A stretch of DNA of 64,000 bases from Caprella mutica. Its lineage: Eukaryota; Arthropoda; Malacostraca; Amphipoda; Caprellidae. Every line of letters starts with the position of its first letter. Positions within the stretch are counted from its first letter, which is position 1. The DNA lies in assembly GCA_947561585.1 (NCBI GenBank), contig CANNZV010001588.1, forward strand, positions 79,065-143,064. The letters run 5' to 3'. The position numbers were made by a program, and so were the translations under genes. Below the pieces are notes generated by a model. It had not been told where the DNA came from and ran no database searches. It was given only the letters and a program-made list of their open reading frames with translations. Below are positions 35,301 to 50,300 of the stretch, piece after piece.

Positions 35301-38300
35301 TCTAATCCTGCTGGCAAAGCCCATGTCGAAGCACCTCTACGAGTAAAGGGTACTGAAATCCTCTTCTATATTTCTGGGGGAGATTTTAGTTGTCGTTGCT
35401 GACTCGTCCTTAGCATCTGTCAGTGTATGAATCTTGGATTGAGTTTTATGGTCCCTTTGATTTGTACAATCAATTTGTTTTTATTTTGGGTGTTAACGCG
35501 GCTTATGTTAAACAGCACTTTACTGCATATATCTATATAATTTGATGTTATATTTTTCTGCTTTAGTTGGCCCCGAATTATTACCGTTCAACTTTCCCTA
35601 TGACGTGAGGGAGGGACAGCTGCTACAGGTTTCTTGCATTGCTACCACAGGCGATGAACCCCTAACATTACAGTGGTACAAGGATGGCAATCCACTCACT
35701 TCCTCTCCTCACTTCCTAATCAATAACATATCTCCTAAAATGAGTCTTCTCATCCTGTCCAATGTGGGCTTTGAACACTCTGGAGAGTATTCTTGTGATG
35801 CTGTCAATGTTGGTGGTAAAGCTACTGCTTCTGCTGATTTGAGAGTTCAGGGTATGACGAGCAACAATTCTACCATTCGGGGTTCCTAAATATGTATATC
35901 TTTGCATAGGTGCTTTAATAGGCTCTTTGTTATTTTTTATTGCCTTAAAACATTTATTTGTCTGTTCTTCTTTTGCATGCTCTAAGTATTCAGTTTTATC
36001 CCTATTTCATGCACAAAGAACAAACACATCCTCAACTGACACTACTAATTTTCGCAGTTTCTAACAGAAATGTAGTATCTGTTTTTCCTAACACAGGAAT
36101 ATCGATATGAAACTAATCACTAATTCACTTGTTTAACAGAAACCTCCAAAATTTGACAGGTTGAGCAGTCCCCAAAGAATAGGTAATTTTGTTCCCTCTC
36201 GCTACTAACTAATCATTTGATGCTTCACTGTATAGTGGCTCCAAGAATCTCACCATTCCACTTCGAGGAAAACATTCGCGCCGAAAGTTTCGTGCAGGTG
36301 ATGTGCACGATCAGTGATGGTGATTCTCCTATCGACATTCGCTGGACTCTCCACGGAGAAGAGATCAGACCCACTAGCGGCATATTCACTCAACGTCTGA
36401 GCGAGAGAACTTCCATCCTGAGTATCAACAGTGTTGGCTCTGAACACCGTGGAAGCTACACCTGTCATGCAAACAATAAAGCAGGACAAGGAAACTTCAC
36501 TCAACTGCTCTGGGTTAATGGTGAATTAACTAATTCGCTGCTTTCATTCGATTGATTGTACTCGTTCTTGCTAGTCTTCTCTACGAAATGATGTCAATTA
36601 TTTTGGATTTATCGTAGAAATTTATTGAGAGGTTGCATGGGTAATCAGAATATTTTACCTGTAGTATTTTGTGTTCATTTCAGTTATGCTTCTTTTGGAC
36701 TTTTTCTATTTATTAGATATCGTTTCACCACCATCGTATTTATTCATAACAATCTATGAACTTCTTCGGTATTTCTAATTTTATCTTTAAATAAAATAGA
36801 AAACTCTTCCATGTCTATTAATAATTTCATTTTTGAGGAGAGTCGATTGTTAACTAAGTAAGTAGTTGCTCGGTATTCATTTTGTGTATTTATTTTATTA
36901 TGTTTAGTTACTTTATCTCATCAATTGTTGTTCCAGCGTATGAATTTTTAGAATCACTTTAGTAGCTATCGTTGGTGTCTCATTTCGTGGATATCTCTAC
37001 CAGAGCCCCCAGAGATCAGACCCTTCAGTTTTGATGAGGACATTGAATCAGGCAGAGACACTCAATTAGTCTGCTATGTTGCTAAAGGAGATACACCCAT
37101 AACTATACGGTGGTACTTCCACGGCAAAGATGTGTCCCATGCAATGGGTGTCACCGTCATGAAAGTGGGGCCCCGGTCCAGCATACTGAGCATCACATCT
37201 GCCACTCATGGACACTCTGGAGAGTACACCTGTGATGCCTCCAATGCTGCTGGAAAACAAAGATACTCAGCCACCCTAATCGTTCATGGTACAGAGTAAA
37301 AGAAAATCTTCAATGGGGAGATCTATTAGCTACTTCGTATATTCGTTCATTGAAGACTTGTTAAGAGTCGGCGATTACCTAGAGTGAATCTTTCTTCCCT
37401 TTTGTGTCTTATCTTATGTTATAACCATATTATATTCATATCATATTTTCTCTAGACGACAGCATCGATTTTTTAATATTCTATTTTCCCATTCCGGATC
37501 GGGTTGATTTTTTTTCTTTTAAGTGATGCCGACACCGCGATGCTGCCGTTCAGAGTTAACCAAACTTAGTCATAAATTGATTTAATTTAAACATTATCAT
37601 CATAAATCTTTGCTTTGCATGTAATAAAAATTTTCATAAACTACGCATTTTAAAACGATTTCCCTTTTATATCTAAATGAATTTTCCTTAATTATACCTT
37701 GAACACTTTATCTGCTAAATCTCCTTTACCGCTATGAATACCTCATCTATACCAAACCACTTTTCTCTATTCATATTAGTTATAAGATCTATAAATTCAT
37801 TTTACATCAAATATCTATTATTCTCCTTTAAGATACTTCCCTCATTATCTTTATAACTTCAGTAAACTACAGAATATTTTCAACACCACTCTGAGTCCCA
37901 ATCACCCACTGATATTCTAGAACCTCCTCACATCACTCCGTTTGCGTTCAGTGGCGAAATAGAGTCAGGCAGAGACACCCAACTGGTTTGCTATGTCGAG
38001 AAGGGTGACCTACCCATCACCATCAGGTGGTACTTCCACGGTAAAGACGTGTCCCACGTGATGGGTGTCAACACCATGAAAGTTAGTGGTAGATCCAGCA
38101 TATTAAGCATCACCTCTGCCACGCATGGTCACTCTGGGGAATATACTTGTGATGCCACCAACGAAGCAGGCAAACAGCGCTACTCCGCTCCTCTGGTTGT
38201 CCATGGTAGTCTATGGGGCATCTAGTAAATCTCCAAATTTGAATAATGGCTTTATATTTCAGAACAATATTATCTCGATTAATTTTCCTGCAGTGGTCGT

Positions 38301-41300
38301 ATTTCTTGGGATGCACATCAACTTATGGTATTTTATTATTTTCTTTATTCTTATTTTACCTATGCTTATATGATGTCTCATTTTCCTAAAGGCATGCTCA
38401 TATCTCACTCCTAGCAAATCCCTCAGTGTTATCTAGTTTGTTAGTCAGTATCTATTTTTGAACAGAACCACCAAGGATCACTCCTTTCAATTTCGAAGAG
38501 GAAATTTTCTCCGGTGATGACGCTCAGCTACTTTGTTACGTTACTAAGGGCGACACGCCTATCACCATACGGTGGTACTTCCATGGTAAAGATGTATCCC
38601 ATGTGATGGGTGTCAGTACCATGAAAGTTAGTGGTAGATCCAGTATCCTGACCATCACCTCTGCTACTCATGGACATTCTGGAGAATACACTTGCGATGC
38701 CACCAATGCTGCTGGGAAACAGAGATACTCTGCACTCTTGACAGTTCATGGTACAAGAGTCATATTAATTTCAAAGAGAATAGCAATCCTTAACTCTGAT
38801 TTAGTTGGTCGCTAATTTTCTCAATGGGAAGTATTTCCTCAATCGTTGCTTCTGATTTTTTGTAAATGTAGTTGATGGATAGTGAGCATGTGCAGTATGT
38901 GTTTAATTTACTAATACAGCACATTACACAGTTGTATTTCTTGTATTTATTTAATTTTCAGATTGGTTTGCGGTATTCCAACTCTACTATTTTAATTTTT
39001 TCTTATATTCATCCAATATTAACATGAAATTTTTGTATTATCCTCCAGAACCTCCGAAAATATTACCTTTTGATTTTGATCAACAAGTTTTCGCTGGTCA
39101 AGATGTACAGTTATTCTGTAATGTCAATCTTGGAGATGTCCCTTTAACTATCCGGTGGTATTTCCACGGCAAAGACGTCTCTCATGCAATGGGTGTCAGT
39201 ACTATGAAAGTAGGCTCTAGATCCAGTGTGTTGAGCATCACATCTGCAACTCATGGACACTCTGGAGAGTACACCTGTGATGCCACTAATGCAGCTGGAA
39301 AACAGAGATACTCTGCTACATTAGTTGTACATGGTAGTTACTTCCTGTTTACTCGCTGGTGGGAATTCTGGGTGGTCCAAAATATCTCATGTGTCGCATT
39401 TTCCTTCACTTCTTTAGCTACTGAATTATTTTAATAATTTTGTTTTTCCCTGACCGTACATTATCATTTGCATGAACTACACACCTACATATTAATCATC
39501 TATTAGCTTCATAACCTTTTTCCTAACACTTCTAATTATGATCAACAATATTTGCTTATTTTGCCAATGCATATAATTTATCAACAGAACCACCAAAGAT
39601 AAAACCATTCAACTTTGACGATGTGGTTTACTCTGGTAAAGATGTGCAAATAAGTTGTTACGTGGGCGATGGTGACACTCCCATGACCATTAGGTGGCAG
39701 TTTCATGGCAAGGAAGTCTCGCATACCATGGGGGTATCTACTATGAAACTAGGCAGTCGCTCCAATATTCTAAACATTGAAGCGGTTACCCATGGACATT
39801 CAGGGATTTATACTTGCGTAGCTTCCAATGATGCCGGGGAGCACAGATATTCTGCTGAGCTCACTGTTCATGGTACATACTATTGTATCAATTTCAGTAG
39901 ACATTTTTCTGTACAAATTTATGCGTATTTGTCAATGATTCTAATTTCAGAATTTGTCCCTTCATCGTTCTTGGTCTTGCAATTCATTTTTGCTCTTGAT
40001 ATTCTGAAAATATTAGCGACTTTTACTACTAAAAATGGTTTTCTATCTATCATTGAAATTTCATGAATAATTTTCCCGAGGATTTTTCAAGTAGCCTTAA
40101 TTTTAATCTCAAAAATATTTTCAAAATATGATTTATGTATTCTGCTTAATTATTTAAGCTGTTCATATTAATTTCGCCCTCTAGATTCTTCAGTGTTCCT
40201 GTTGTCTGTTGAAGATAGAAATGTTGCAGTACTTCAAATTCCTGTCAACTCTTTGCATGATATAGAATATTAGATTGTTTTCTAATCTGTACTTGAGTAA
40301 CTCTTTATTTATCATTCCATTTGCTTCAGAAACTCCTCACATCATGCCCATCAGTTTCGATGCAGATAAACTCTTAGAAGGGGACATGGCTCAAGCTAGT
40401 TGTGTTATTCGCAAAGGCGATAAGCCCATTCGAATTTCTTGGTTTCATGATGGTATCCCTATTCTCGAGTCTGAATCTGTTCAAATACTAGAAGTTGGTA
40501 GATCGTCTATTCTAACGATTGATCCCGTGCACGGGCGAAATCAAGGCAACTATAAGTGTACTGCTTCCAACCTGGCCGGAGAGATGTCCTCAGAGTCTAC
40601 CTTAGTTGTTCATGGTACAAAATTATTATTCTAAATTTCCATTCTGGTCGGGTATTAATTGAACTTCCTATTCAAAATATGGATTCTGGTCGACTTTACA
40701 CTAATTAATCACTTTGCATGTTCCTTGCTTACATAGGTATATGTAGTGTAACCATCGTAGATTTACCAAAGATTTCTGGTGCATGCCTTCTTAGATTCAC
40801 CATATTTTATATATTTGGGTTTCCGTTGCTTTATCTCCACAACTAAATCATTCCACAGGTTATTTTATCCCATCAGTCTTCAATTTCTTTTAATATGGTT
40901 CTCTAGAAGCTTTTCCTATACTTTCTTTTGTCATCCTTCTTCACAGAAAAACCTGAAATTTCATCGTTAAGTTTCAATGCTGATGAGTTTCTGGAAGGCG
41001 ATATTGCTGTTTCGATGTGTGTGTTACGAAAAGGCGACAAACCTATGACTCTGTCATGGCTCTTCAACAACCAACCAATTTATGAATCTGAAACCATTGA
41101 AATTAGCAAGGGAAGTCGATCTTCAACCCTCACTCTTGATCCAGTGGGTTCTCGGAATCAAGGAAATTACTCGTGTGTAGCTACCAATCCAGCTGGCAGA
41201 GCAGTTGTTCATACCTACCTTAAAGTGAACGGTACAGTGTTAATAAACGTTCTTTGGGGGTATTTACTGTTCTATTCCACCTTGTTACAAAACACTGAGA

Positions 41301-44300
41301 TTTAAATTCCGGTTTCCGCTACTCTAATAATATTTTCTACCATAATTACATTTATTTCAGGTTTATTACTTTTCTTTTTGGATGTTTAATGAAACCCTTA
41401 TATGCACTTCACATTTGCTTTTTCTGTTTGATTTTTCGATTACTTTCGCAATTTTCAATACTCTGGTTTTAACTTCTCTTCAGAGCCACCTCTGCTCTTA
41501 CCAATAAGCTTTAGTTCTGAAACTTTTTTGGAGGGTGATCTTGCTCAGTCTAACTGCGTTCTGAAAAGTGGAGACAAACCAGTGTTGATCCAATGGTTTT
41601 TCAATGGTCGACATCTTGCATCTCACGATGATGTGCAGGTGGACAAAGTTGGTTCCAGGACTTCTATTCTAACGATTGATCCAGTAAGGGGCCACAACCA
41701 AGGCAATTATACTTGCTCAGCGTCAAGTCCTGCTGGCACCATGACGGTTCACACTCAGTTGATTGTCAATGGTATCTGTTTAACATTTACTCAATTGTTC
41801 AATGTTCTAGTGACGTAGTTTCCTACCGCTAACTAGGCTCAGATCTTCCCAGTATTTAGCACTAGATTTACCAGTTTCTTATTTATATAATTTAATTATC
41901 AGTTCAATGAGTGATTACTTCTTTCTTCTTATTCCTTTCATGTTTTCCCAAAAATATGATAATCAATCTCTGCAGATATTGATCATAGGTTTTGTGCTCA
42001 GTGTTTTACATGATTACATCGTCATATCTCATCAATTTCATTTCATCTCGGTTTGAAAGATAATTTCTTCTATTTTCTGCGTTCACTCTATTCCCGTGTA
42101 CCTAGTTAAATTGTATCTACTCACACATATCGACAGAACCACCGAAAATCCTCCCTCTTGATTTCGGCGCTCAGAATTTCCTAGCTGGCGAGTACGTGCA
42201 AGCAAGTTGTGTAATTCTGAAGGGTGACAGGCCTCTATCCATCAGTTGGATGTTTAATGCAACTACACTCATACCAGACCATGAAGGAGTTTCTATTGAC
42301 ACTGTTGGAAGATCCAGTATTCTTACATTAGACCCTGTACGAGCTGCTCACCAAGGACTGTATTCGTGTGTAGCTGCTAACGCTGCTGGAAGAGATTCTT
42401 CAGAGGCTTATTTGACAGTCAATGGTTAGACTTTCTTAATCTCTACTTATATTCTTCCTGATCTCTCCATCGATTATTGGCACTTAAAAGTCTCGTTCCT
42501 GCTGGTGTTCACAATAATAATCTATTCGTTTCAGGTTACATTGCATATAACTCTTAGAAGTGGAAAATAGATTCACCCGAAACTGCTTTTCCGGTACACT
42601 ACCCGACATTTCAATATTAACTGAACTAATAGTGTATGTAACAGTAATACCTTTTGAACGATTAATCCAAACCACAGGTTATCATACATAACTGTATTTT
42701 AATTAATATCTTCATTCATACCCATACATACATCATTTCATTATATTCATTAAAACATATAACCCTTTGCACTTACTTTATTCCATAGTTTCATTCGCTT
42801 CCTTTTTATTTCTATCATTAATTCCTTGTTTCTTTTTCAACTTTACCATTTATTTTAAAAAGTGTAATAAACTCATAAATATGAATATCATTAATCCATC
42901 TAGTTTATTATTTTTAAAGTTCTTTTTTAATGTGAAATGAATGGTGAATTGAAGCATGCGCATAATGTTCAAATGTTGTTCTTAATTTAACATTTTAAGT
43001 TACTTGTTTGTTAATTATGTGCTTGCATGGTTTTAACGGTTTCTATCTTTTTATTTTTTCCTAGCATTGTTTGCATGCAATAGATTGTATGTCTAGTTTT
43101 TGTGCATCTTATTGATGTACGGGAGGTCAGTCTTGGAAATCAGTTTAAAATGTGCAAAACTCTCAATTTTTTTTTTGTAAAGTCATAATAAAACGATATC
43201 TAAATTATGAGTGATTAAATCAAAGAGAATATTTTGAGAAATTAATTTTTCGTTATTGTTCACTGATCACTTCTGAAAATCATCAAGTATGACCAAATAT
43301 CAATTGATTGTAATCAAATTGAAGAGATATTAAATTTCATTTAAGGTTGTCTGTTCGATTTGGTTGATTCATTTTCTACTATTTTTCTGTGGTTCGTTTA
43401 GTGTCGTAGGTGGGGTGGGATAGTTCAATAAGCTATTTTTAAAGTTAATGTGTAATTAAAAGCAGACTGAATGGAAATAAACGTTCACTCTTCATTTAAT
43501 ATTTTGATAGTGTTGACATATCCGAATGGTAAATGTAAATTTTACATCATTAAAAAGTCTATGAAGTCTGTTTTTAATTAGCACGTTTTTGAAATAATAC
43601 TGAATAATATGTGTGATATACTGAATATACATATATACATCAAATTGCATAATATTGTATCCCCTGGTAGCACGAGCTATTCATATTTCCATTACTAGGG
43701 TGAGGCACGCATAACGCGATAGTGACTAAACTAAACGCAATTTCATTATTCTTTAAAGAATCCCATTTTTTTTATTAATTTAATCAATGAGGCTAGCGTT
43801 TCCTATCATTTTTCTGCAAACCTCATGAAATTTGATAGCATATATTTAATTTTATGTATTTTTAAAGGTTTTAAGAAATTTTGCCATCTTTTGCACAAGA
43901 TTAAAGTCAACTACCGCTCTTTGCTCCCATCACCCTAGTACCAAATCATAATTATCAAATTTGGAATGAATTCATTACGAGGCTCCGTTCTCAAATACCA
44001 TTAGCAATAGCATGGTTGCTTTGCTATCCCTGCATATAATGAATAGTATGAAAAAAAAACTATAGCTGTTGATTTGGATCTTCAATATTTTATTCAATAT
44101 CCAATGATATTTTGTGGACTATATCACACAAAATTTGGTCTTCTTGTCAGAAACTAATTTCATAGAGTCTACCATGTTGTAAAAACTGAATATGTTGCTT
44201 TGTTGCTCATGTGGATGCTATATTGTTCTATTTGATATATTGAAATGCAAAAGAAATCAATCGGTCGAAATGAGTTACAGTGATTCAATGAATAAAAAAT

Positions 44301-47300
44301 AAAGCTTACTATATTAAACTGGTATTGCGAAAATAACCAACTGAGAGACTTTCATTTGCAATTCACATCTCGATATCCATTTCATTTTCCCATACTAACA
44401 TTTTCTATCATAATACCAGTTCCTCCCCGTTGGATCGTTGAGCCTCCATCTGAAAAAGCTTTTGCTTTGGGTTCTGATGCAAGACTAGAGTGCAAATCTG
44501 ACGGCTTCCCTAAACCAACCCTCGCATGGAAAAAGGCTGCTGGTAAGATCTGACGACTATTAATTTGTTTATTTGTTAGGTTTTTTTTTATACTATTGGT
44601 TTATCAGCGTTTATTTGGTTGAAAATTCATTTGATTGGTAAAAAATTGAATATTCGCTCTTAACGAGGGGTAGAATTTAGAGCTGGATGTTTTTCTGTTT
44701 ATCTTAATTGTTTTGTATCTCCTTCAAATTATTGCCCAACTTAACCAAATAAACCATCAGGTCGCCACCCTGGAGATTACCGAGATATGCCCACCGACAA
44801 CCCCCATGTTCGTGTATCTACTGACGGAACCATGTTCATCACCAGTATTGCCAAATCACATGAAGGATACTACCTTTGCGAAGCTAACAACGGTATTGGA
44901 GCCAGTCTGTCCGCTGTTGTCTACGTCAGAGTACAAGGTATTGATTGATTGATTGATTGATTTCTTCCTTCTATACTTTAGGTATTTTGATTAAATTATA
45001 AACTAATGTCCATTTCTTTTTGATCAGCTCCTCCCCAGTTCCAAATCCAGTATCGTAACCAAACCGCCCAAAGAGGTAGTGATGCAGTGCTAGAATGTGA
45101 GGCAGAAGGAGAAACTCCCATTGGAATCGTATGGAAGAAAGACTATCTCACAGTGGAAGCCGATCAGGAACTCAGGTTAGTGACAGCATTGTTTATTAAA
45201 CTTTAGGATTCATTCTCTTTGTAGTTAAAATATACTCAATCCGTTAATTTTAAACTAGGTACACCATCCGAGAAGAAACACGTGACACTGGAGTTCACAG
45301 TAGTCTGAGCATCAAGATGACTGATAGGCCTGACACTGCTACCTACACTTGCTTGGCAACTAACCCATTCGGATCAGCTGATACCAACATCAACCTCATT
45401 GTTCAAGGTTGGTACTCTTTCGTTACGTTTATATAATTCGCTTTATAGAGCCTGTAAATTGATGGAGCATGATTGATTTGAGACGATGAACATAAGAGAT
45501 GTTCGGACGCGAAATAGCTTTATTATTGGAGTACTGGTAAACTTTCAACTGTCAAATGAAACTACGGTATATGTTACATTGTTACTACATGATCGTATTT
45601 TTTCAGAACGACCCGAGCAACCTAATGGTCTCAAAGTACTGGACAAGAATGGTAAGTCCGTGGAACTCTCTTGGACTCCTCCGTACAACGGCAACAGTCC
45701 CATCACCCGTTATATCGTAGAGTACAAACAGAGTAAACAAAGCTGGGAAGATCATGGTGAAAGGCTAGTGCTTTCTGGAGAAGGAAACATCGCTCGTGTT
45801 ATGGATTTGAAACCTGCCACTACCTACCACTTCCGCATCATCGCAAAGAATGAATTAGGAGAGAGTGAAGCTTCTCATACTGTTACCATCATCACGGCTG
45901 AAGAGGCTCCCAGTGGCGCTCCCAGAGATATTCGTGTTGAGTATGTTGATCAAAGCAAACTGAAAATCACATGGAAACCACCACTAACTGAAGAATGGAA
46001 CGGAGCCATCCAGGGATACCAAGTAGGATACAGACTTGCCTCTAGCAACCAATCTTACCTTTTCGAAACAGTTGAATTCAGTCAAGAAATGGGAAAAGAG
46101 CATCATCTTATCATTGAAAATTTGGACACATACACTGAATACTCTGTTGTAGTTTCTGCCTTCAACAAAATCGGATCTGGGCCTAAATCAAAAGAAGTTA
46201 AGGCTTACACTAAGGAAGGAAAGCCAAAAGAACCTCCTCAAGATGTGACTTGCACCACCCTCACTTCTCAAACCATCCGCGTTGTTTGGTCTAGTCCTCC
46301 TCTCGACACCGTTCAGGGTATGATCCAAGGTTACAAAGTATTCTACGCTCCATCTGACACATGGTATGATGACACCACTATTGAAGCCAAACACACTCAA
46401 GGAACTGACACTCACCTCCACGGTCTGAACAAATACACAAATTACACCCTGCAAGTCCTCGCTTACACCCACGGTGGAGAGGGAGTCAAGAGTTCGCCTA
46501 TCCACTGTCTAACCGACCAGGACATTCCTGAAGCACCCACATCTGTGAAGGCTTTGGTCACATCTGCCGAAAGTATTCTTGTATCATGGCTGCCACCAGA
46601 TCGTCCTAATGGTATCATCACCCAATACACTGTGTACTTCAAACAACACGGAACTGCTGACGAAAATGCTACTGTTCACAGACTCTCCCCCACTCAACTG
46701 ACTTTCGAAGCCAAGGGTCTCAACCGGCAACATGCTTACGTATTTTGGGTTACTGCTTCCACTCATGTAGGTGAAGGTGACAAGAGCCAAAATGTTCATT
46801 TGAAACCCTCTAACAAAGTCCCTGCAAAGATTGCCTCTTTCGAGAAAGAATACATCGCAACATACAAGGAGGATGTGAAACTAGCATGCAAGGCTGTGGG
46901 TATGCCTTTCCCTGAGGTGATGTGGAGTGTACAGGGTGAACCCTTCACTCAAACTGAGCACATTCGCATGCAACCCGATGGATCCCTTCTGATCAGAGAA
47001 ACAACCCGAGAAGATGGTGGTGAGTACACCTGCATGGTTGAGAACGCTTACGGAAAAGACACAGTAACTCACACTTTGCTTATCCAAGCACCTCCTCACC
47101 CACCGGAACTGTCAATCATGTCAACCACAACCAGTAGCATCCAAGTGAAACTGAAGCCATCCTCTGTTGACGAGAGTGCTCCCATCCACGGCTACACCCT
47201 TCATTACAAACCTGAGTTCAGCGACTGGGAGAGCATCCAAGTCCCTGCTTCTGCTCGTACCTTCACTCTCGAAAAACTCTGGTGCGGTTCTCGTTATCAG

Positions 47301-50300
47301 ATCTACTCCACAGCTTACAATAAGATTGGTACCGGTGACAGCTCTGAGATCCTCAGTCAGCGCACTCGCGGAAAGAAGCCAGTTGTTCCTGAAGTAAGTC
47401 GCTTCGTAGAAGTATCTCCTACCACCGTAACCCTGCACTTGAATGCCTGGAGTGATGGTGGATGCCCCATGAACTACTTTGTAGTTGAACACAAGCCAAA
47501 GTGAGTTATTAAATGCATTAGTTTTGACTCACAAATATGTGTCAATATCTGCAGTTATTATTTTTGGTTTTAAACGATCAAACATTCAGGGTTAATCTAT
47601 CCCAAGAGTTTCGTTAATAATTCCCTCTCTCAATTCATTAATGGCTGATCTTACGTCGATCCACTTAGTAAAAAAATAATTTAGGTAATTTTGTACAACT
47701 TATATTTTCAGACATGCTCGTGAGTGGACCATGGCAAGCAATCAGGTTAAACCAAATGGAAACTACGTCATCATGGAGCTAACTGCAGCCACCAGGTACA
47801 ATCTAAGGGTCTCAGCCCATAACAACGCTGGATCTTCAGTAGCAGAGTATGAATGTGCCACTCTCACCATCACTGGAGGTAAGAGCCTTCTGCATTATCT
47901 ACTATTCATTTATCTTTGATAGTGGTTATAGATTCTGTAACTCTGCACCACTATTAATATTCGAAGACTTATTCATCTTTCAAAAAGTAAGAATTTACAC
48001 TCTAGTGGAGATCCTCCATTTAATATTCCAATACATAGCAATATTCACGATGAAAGAATTAAAAAGGGAAGGCTTCAAAGCGCATTCATGCATTTAGTAA
48101 CTCCTTCTGTTTGGCTGCAGGAACTATTGCCCCTGTGAGGGAAGTGCCCACCGGTCCCATCCCACTCTACCTGAACTTCACTTACCTCATCCCTGTGGTG
48201 GTAGCTATCGTCATCATCGTGATTGCCATTGCCATCATCTGTTACTTGAAGGGAAGGAACATGCTCATCAAAGGTGCGCAATCTGCTGAATAGGACTCTT
48301 TTATAATCAATTGCTTTATAATCATTCCAAAGTAGCTAACTGTGAAAGTCAACTGCGGCTTAATAGATTTTTTCATGAGCCCTCACTATAACGATATTTA
48401 AATAGCTACAGTCTTCGTGTGAAACTTGTGAATAACGAACTCAAAATTCAAGCCGTGCTTATAGTTTAACAATGATTGAAAAAGGCAAGCCAAGTGTTTG
48501 TTAATCATAAGTTGATTAGCAACAAAAATAACCGATAAAATTATTAGATCTTAAATATTAAGGGATTAGCTATAAGTATAATGTGTAATGAAGTGTGTAG
48601 GTATCTGTTTTAGTGGCGAATTACCGTTCACAGTTAGAGTTTTATTTATTTACCTTTGTGTGTGTTCACAGAGGAGGTTTACCAGCAGTACCAGTACAAC
48701 GCAAGCATGGCCCCACCATCCACTCTCGGAAAGGGACCCCCAGGCGCATTCGCAGGAGAACTTGGCTACATCCCACCACCCAACAGGAAACTTCCCCCTG
48801 TACCAGGCAACAATTTCAACACTTGCGACAGAATTAAGAGAGGTTAGGACTGCTGCCGATGACATTTAAATATATTTCTATTATACAGTCTTTTTCAATT
48901 ATGTTAAAAATCAGACTTTATTTAGTTACTATCTTCAATCCCTGCATGCCTATCATCCGAAAGAAAGTTATGTTCCATTTCTGCATAGGCCTAGCTAGTA
49001 GTTATATAAAGTTATAGAATGTCTAAATTCAACATAGATCTACGACAACATAAAAGGTAAGTATTTTCTAGAATAAATTTATGTTATATATATTTATAAT
49101 GATTTATGATGCACGATTATCATTTTATAAAAAAAAATTGTATATTTTAATCATTTTTATATTGCATCCAATCATCTTCAGTCATTTTTTTAAAAGTATT
49201 TAATTTATTATTTTAAACCACATTTATTTATTTTTCAAAACCATTACTTTGATCGCATCCCATTTTTCCACCGGTTCTTTTTTATTTATTTTGTATGTTG
49301 TTTATGTGTTGTTTAGCGCCCTCTAGCGCCACCACCGCAAGTTGTCGTAGTTTCCACACCACGTGGAATCCCCGCATGAAAAATACCTACGAACAGCTGA
49401 GTCAGCAGCACCCTGCCATGATGATGAGGAACATCAATGGCAATGAGTCTATCTACGCTGGTGAGGAACACAACTAACGGGGTACTAACCCAAAAGGGGG
49501 CGGGAGCTAATAGCGATTATGATCTATCTATTGACAGGGGAGGTTCAGTACCTCAGTCAGTGAGTTGATACTGATGAATGATAGCAATAATTCAGTAATA
49601 TAGCTAACGTCAAATAAATATCGAATTTTGCCCTCAAGTTGAAAACAAATTAGGTGGATTATTAAAATATGCAAACTCTATAGTCATTTTTTCATAGTCA
49701 TTTATATGTGAAACTTCATATCCAATCAATATTATCTTATTAGCTATTTATTATATTTACAGCGAGAGATCTCATTCATCAGATTAGATCAATTCAGTGT
49801 AAATACATGGCGCAATTATAATAATGTATATTCTAGTAGAATTCTTGTAGCTACAGATTGCGAAGCATTATTAGTATTCGTTTGATTGTCTAGGTCTGAC
49901 TTCGTAAAAAAACACGAGATACCTTTTCTGCAGTCACGTATTGTTTAATATAACACGCAATAGCTTTTATGCATACTTCAGTGCCAAATAAATATAGTCT
50001 ATATAATGAATTCAAACAAGATACACGAAAGGGAAATTTACTTGTAAATACTATATCACAATGATGTCAGACATTAATAAGAGTCCTAATCCACATTCTA
50101 ACTATATTTAATATTAGCACTAATAGGTAGATAAATGTTCTAGCCTACTTATTTTAAACAAGTTGCTAATCTAGTAGTGAGTGTAGTAAGTTTATTGTAA
50201 ATATTTATTGTACATAGATATATACATACTAACTATTCATATCTTTTTTTAGATTTATATTATGTCGCTAAAACCAAGTTATTCTTCTTATTAATCAGCT

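Noticed and set aside
45486..45606. ATG-initiated upstream extension of the FN exon
   Set aside because: Intron sequence; the acceptor at 45606 gives the in-frame join from Ig9 and the extension has no Ig or FN pattern.
46188..47492. Four minus-strand ORFs over the FN exon
   Set aside because: Antisense shadows of the large constant exon.
47879..47920. Read-through after FN6 giving a short tail without membrane segment (possible secreted form)
   Set aside because: The frame stops after about 13 codons, but no AATAAA follows in the short intron and the donor GTAAGA is strong; cannot be supported from sequence.
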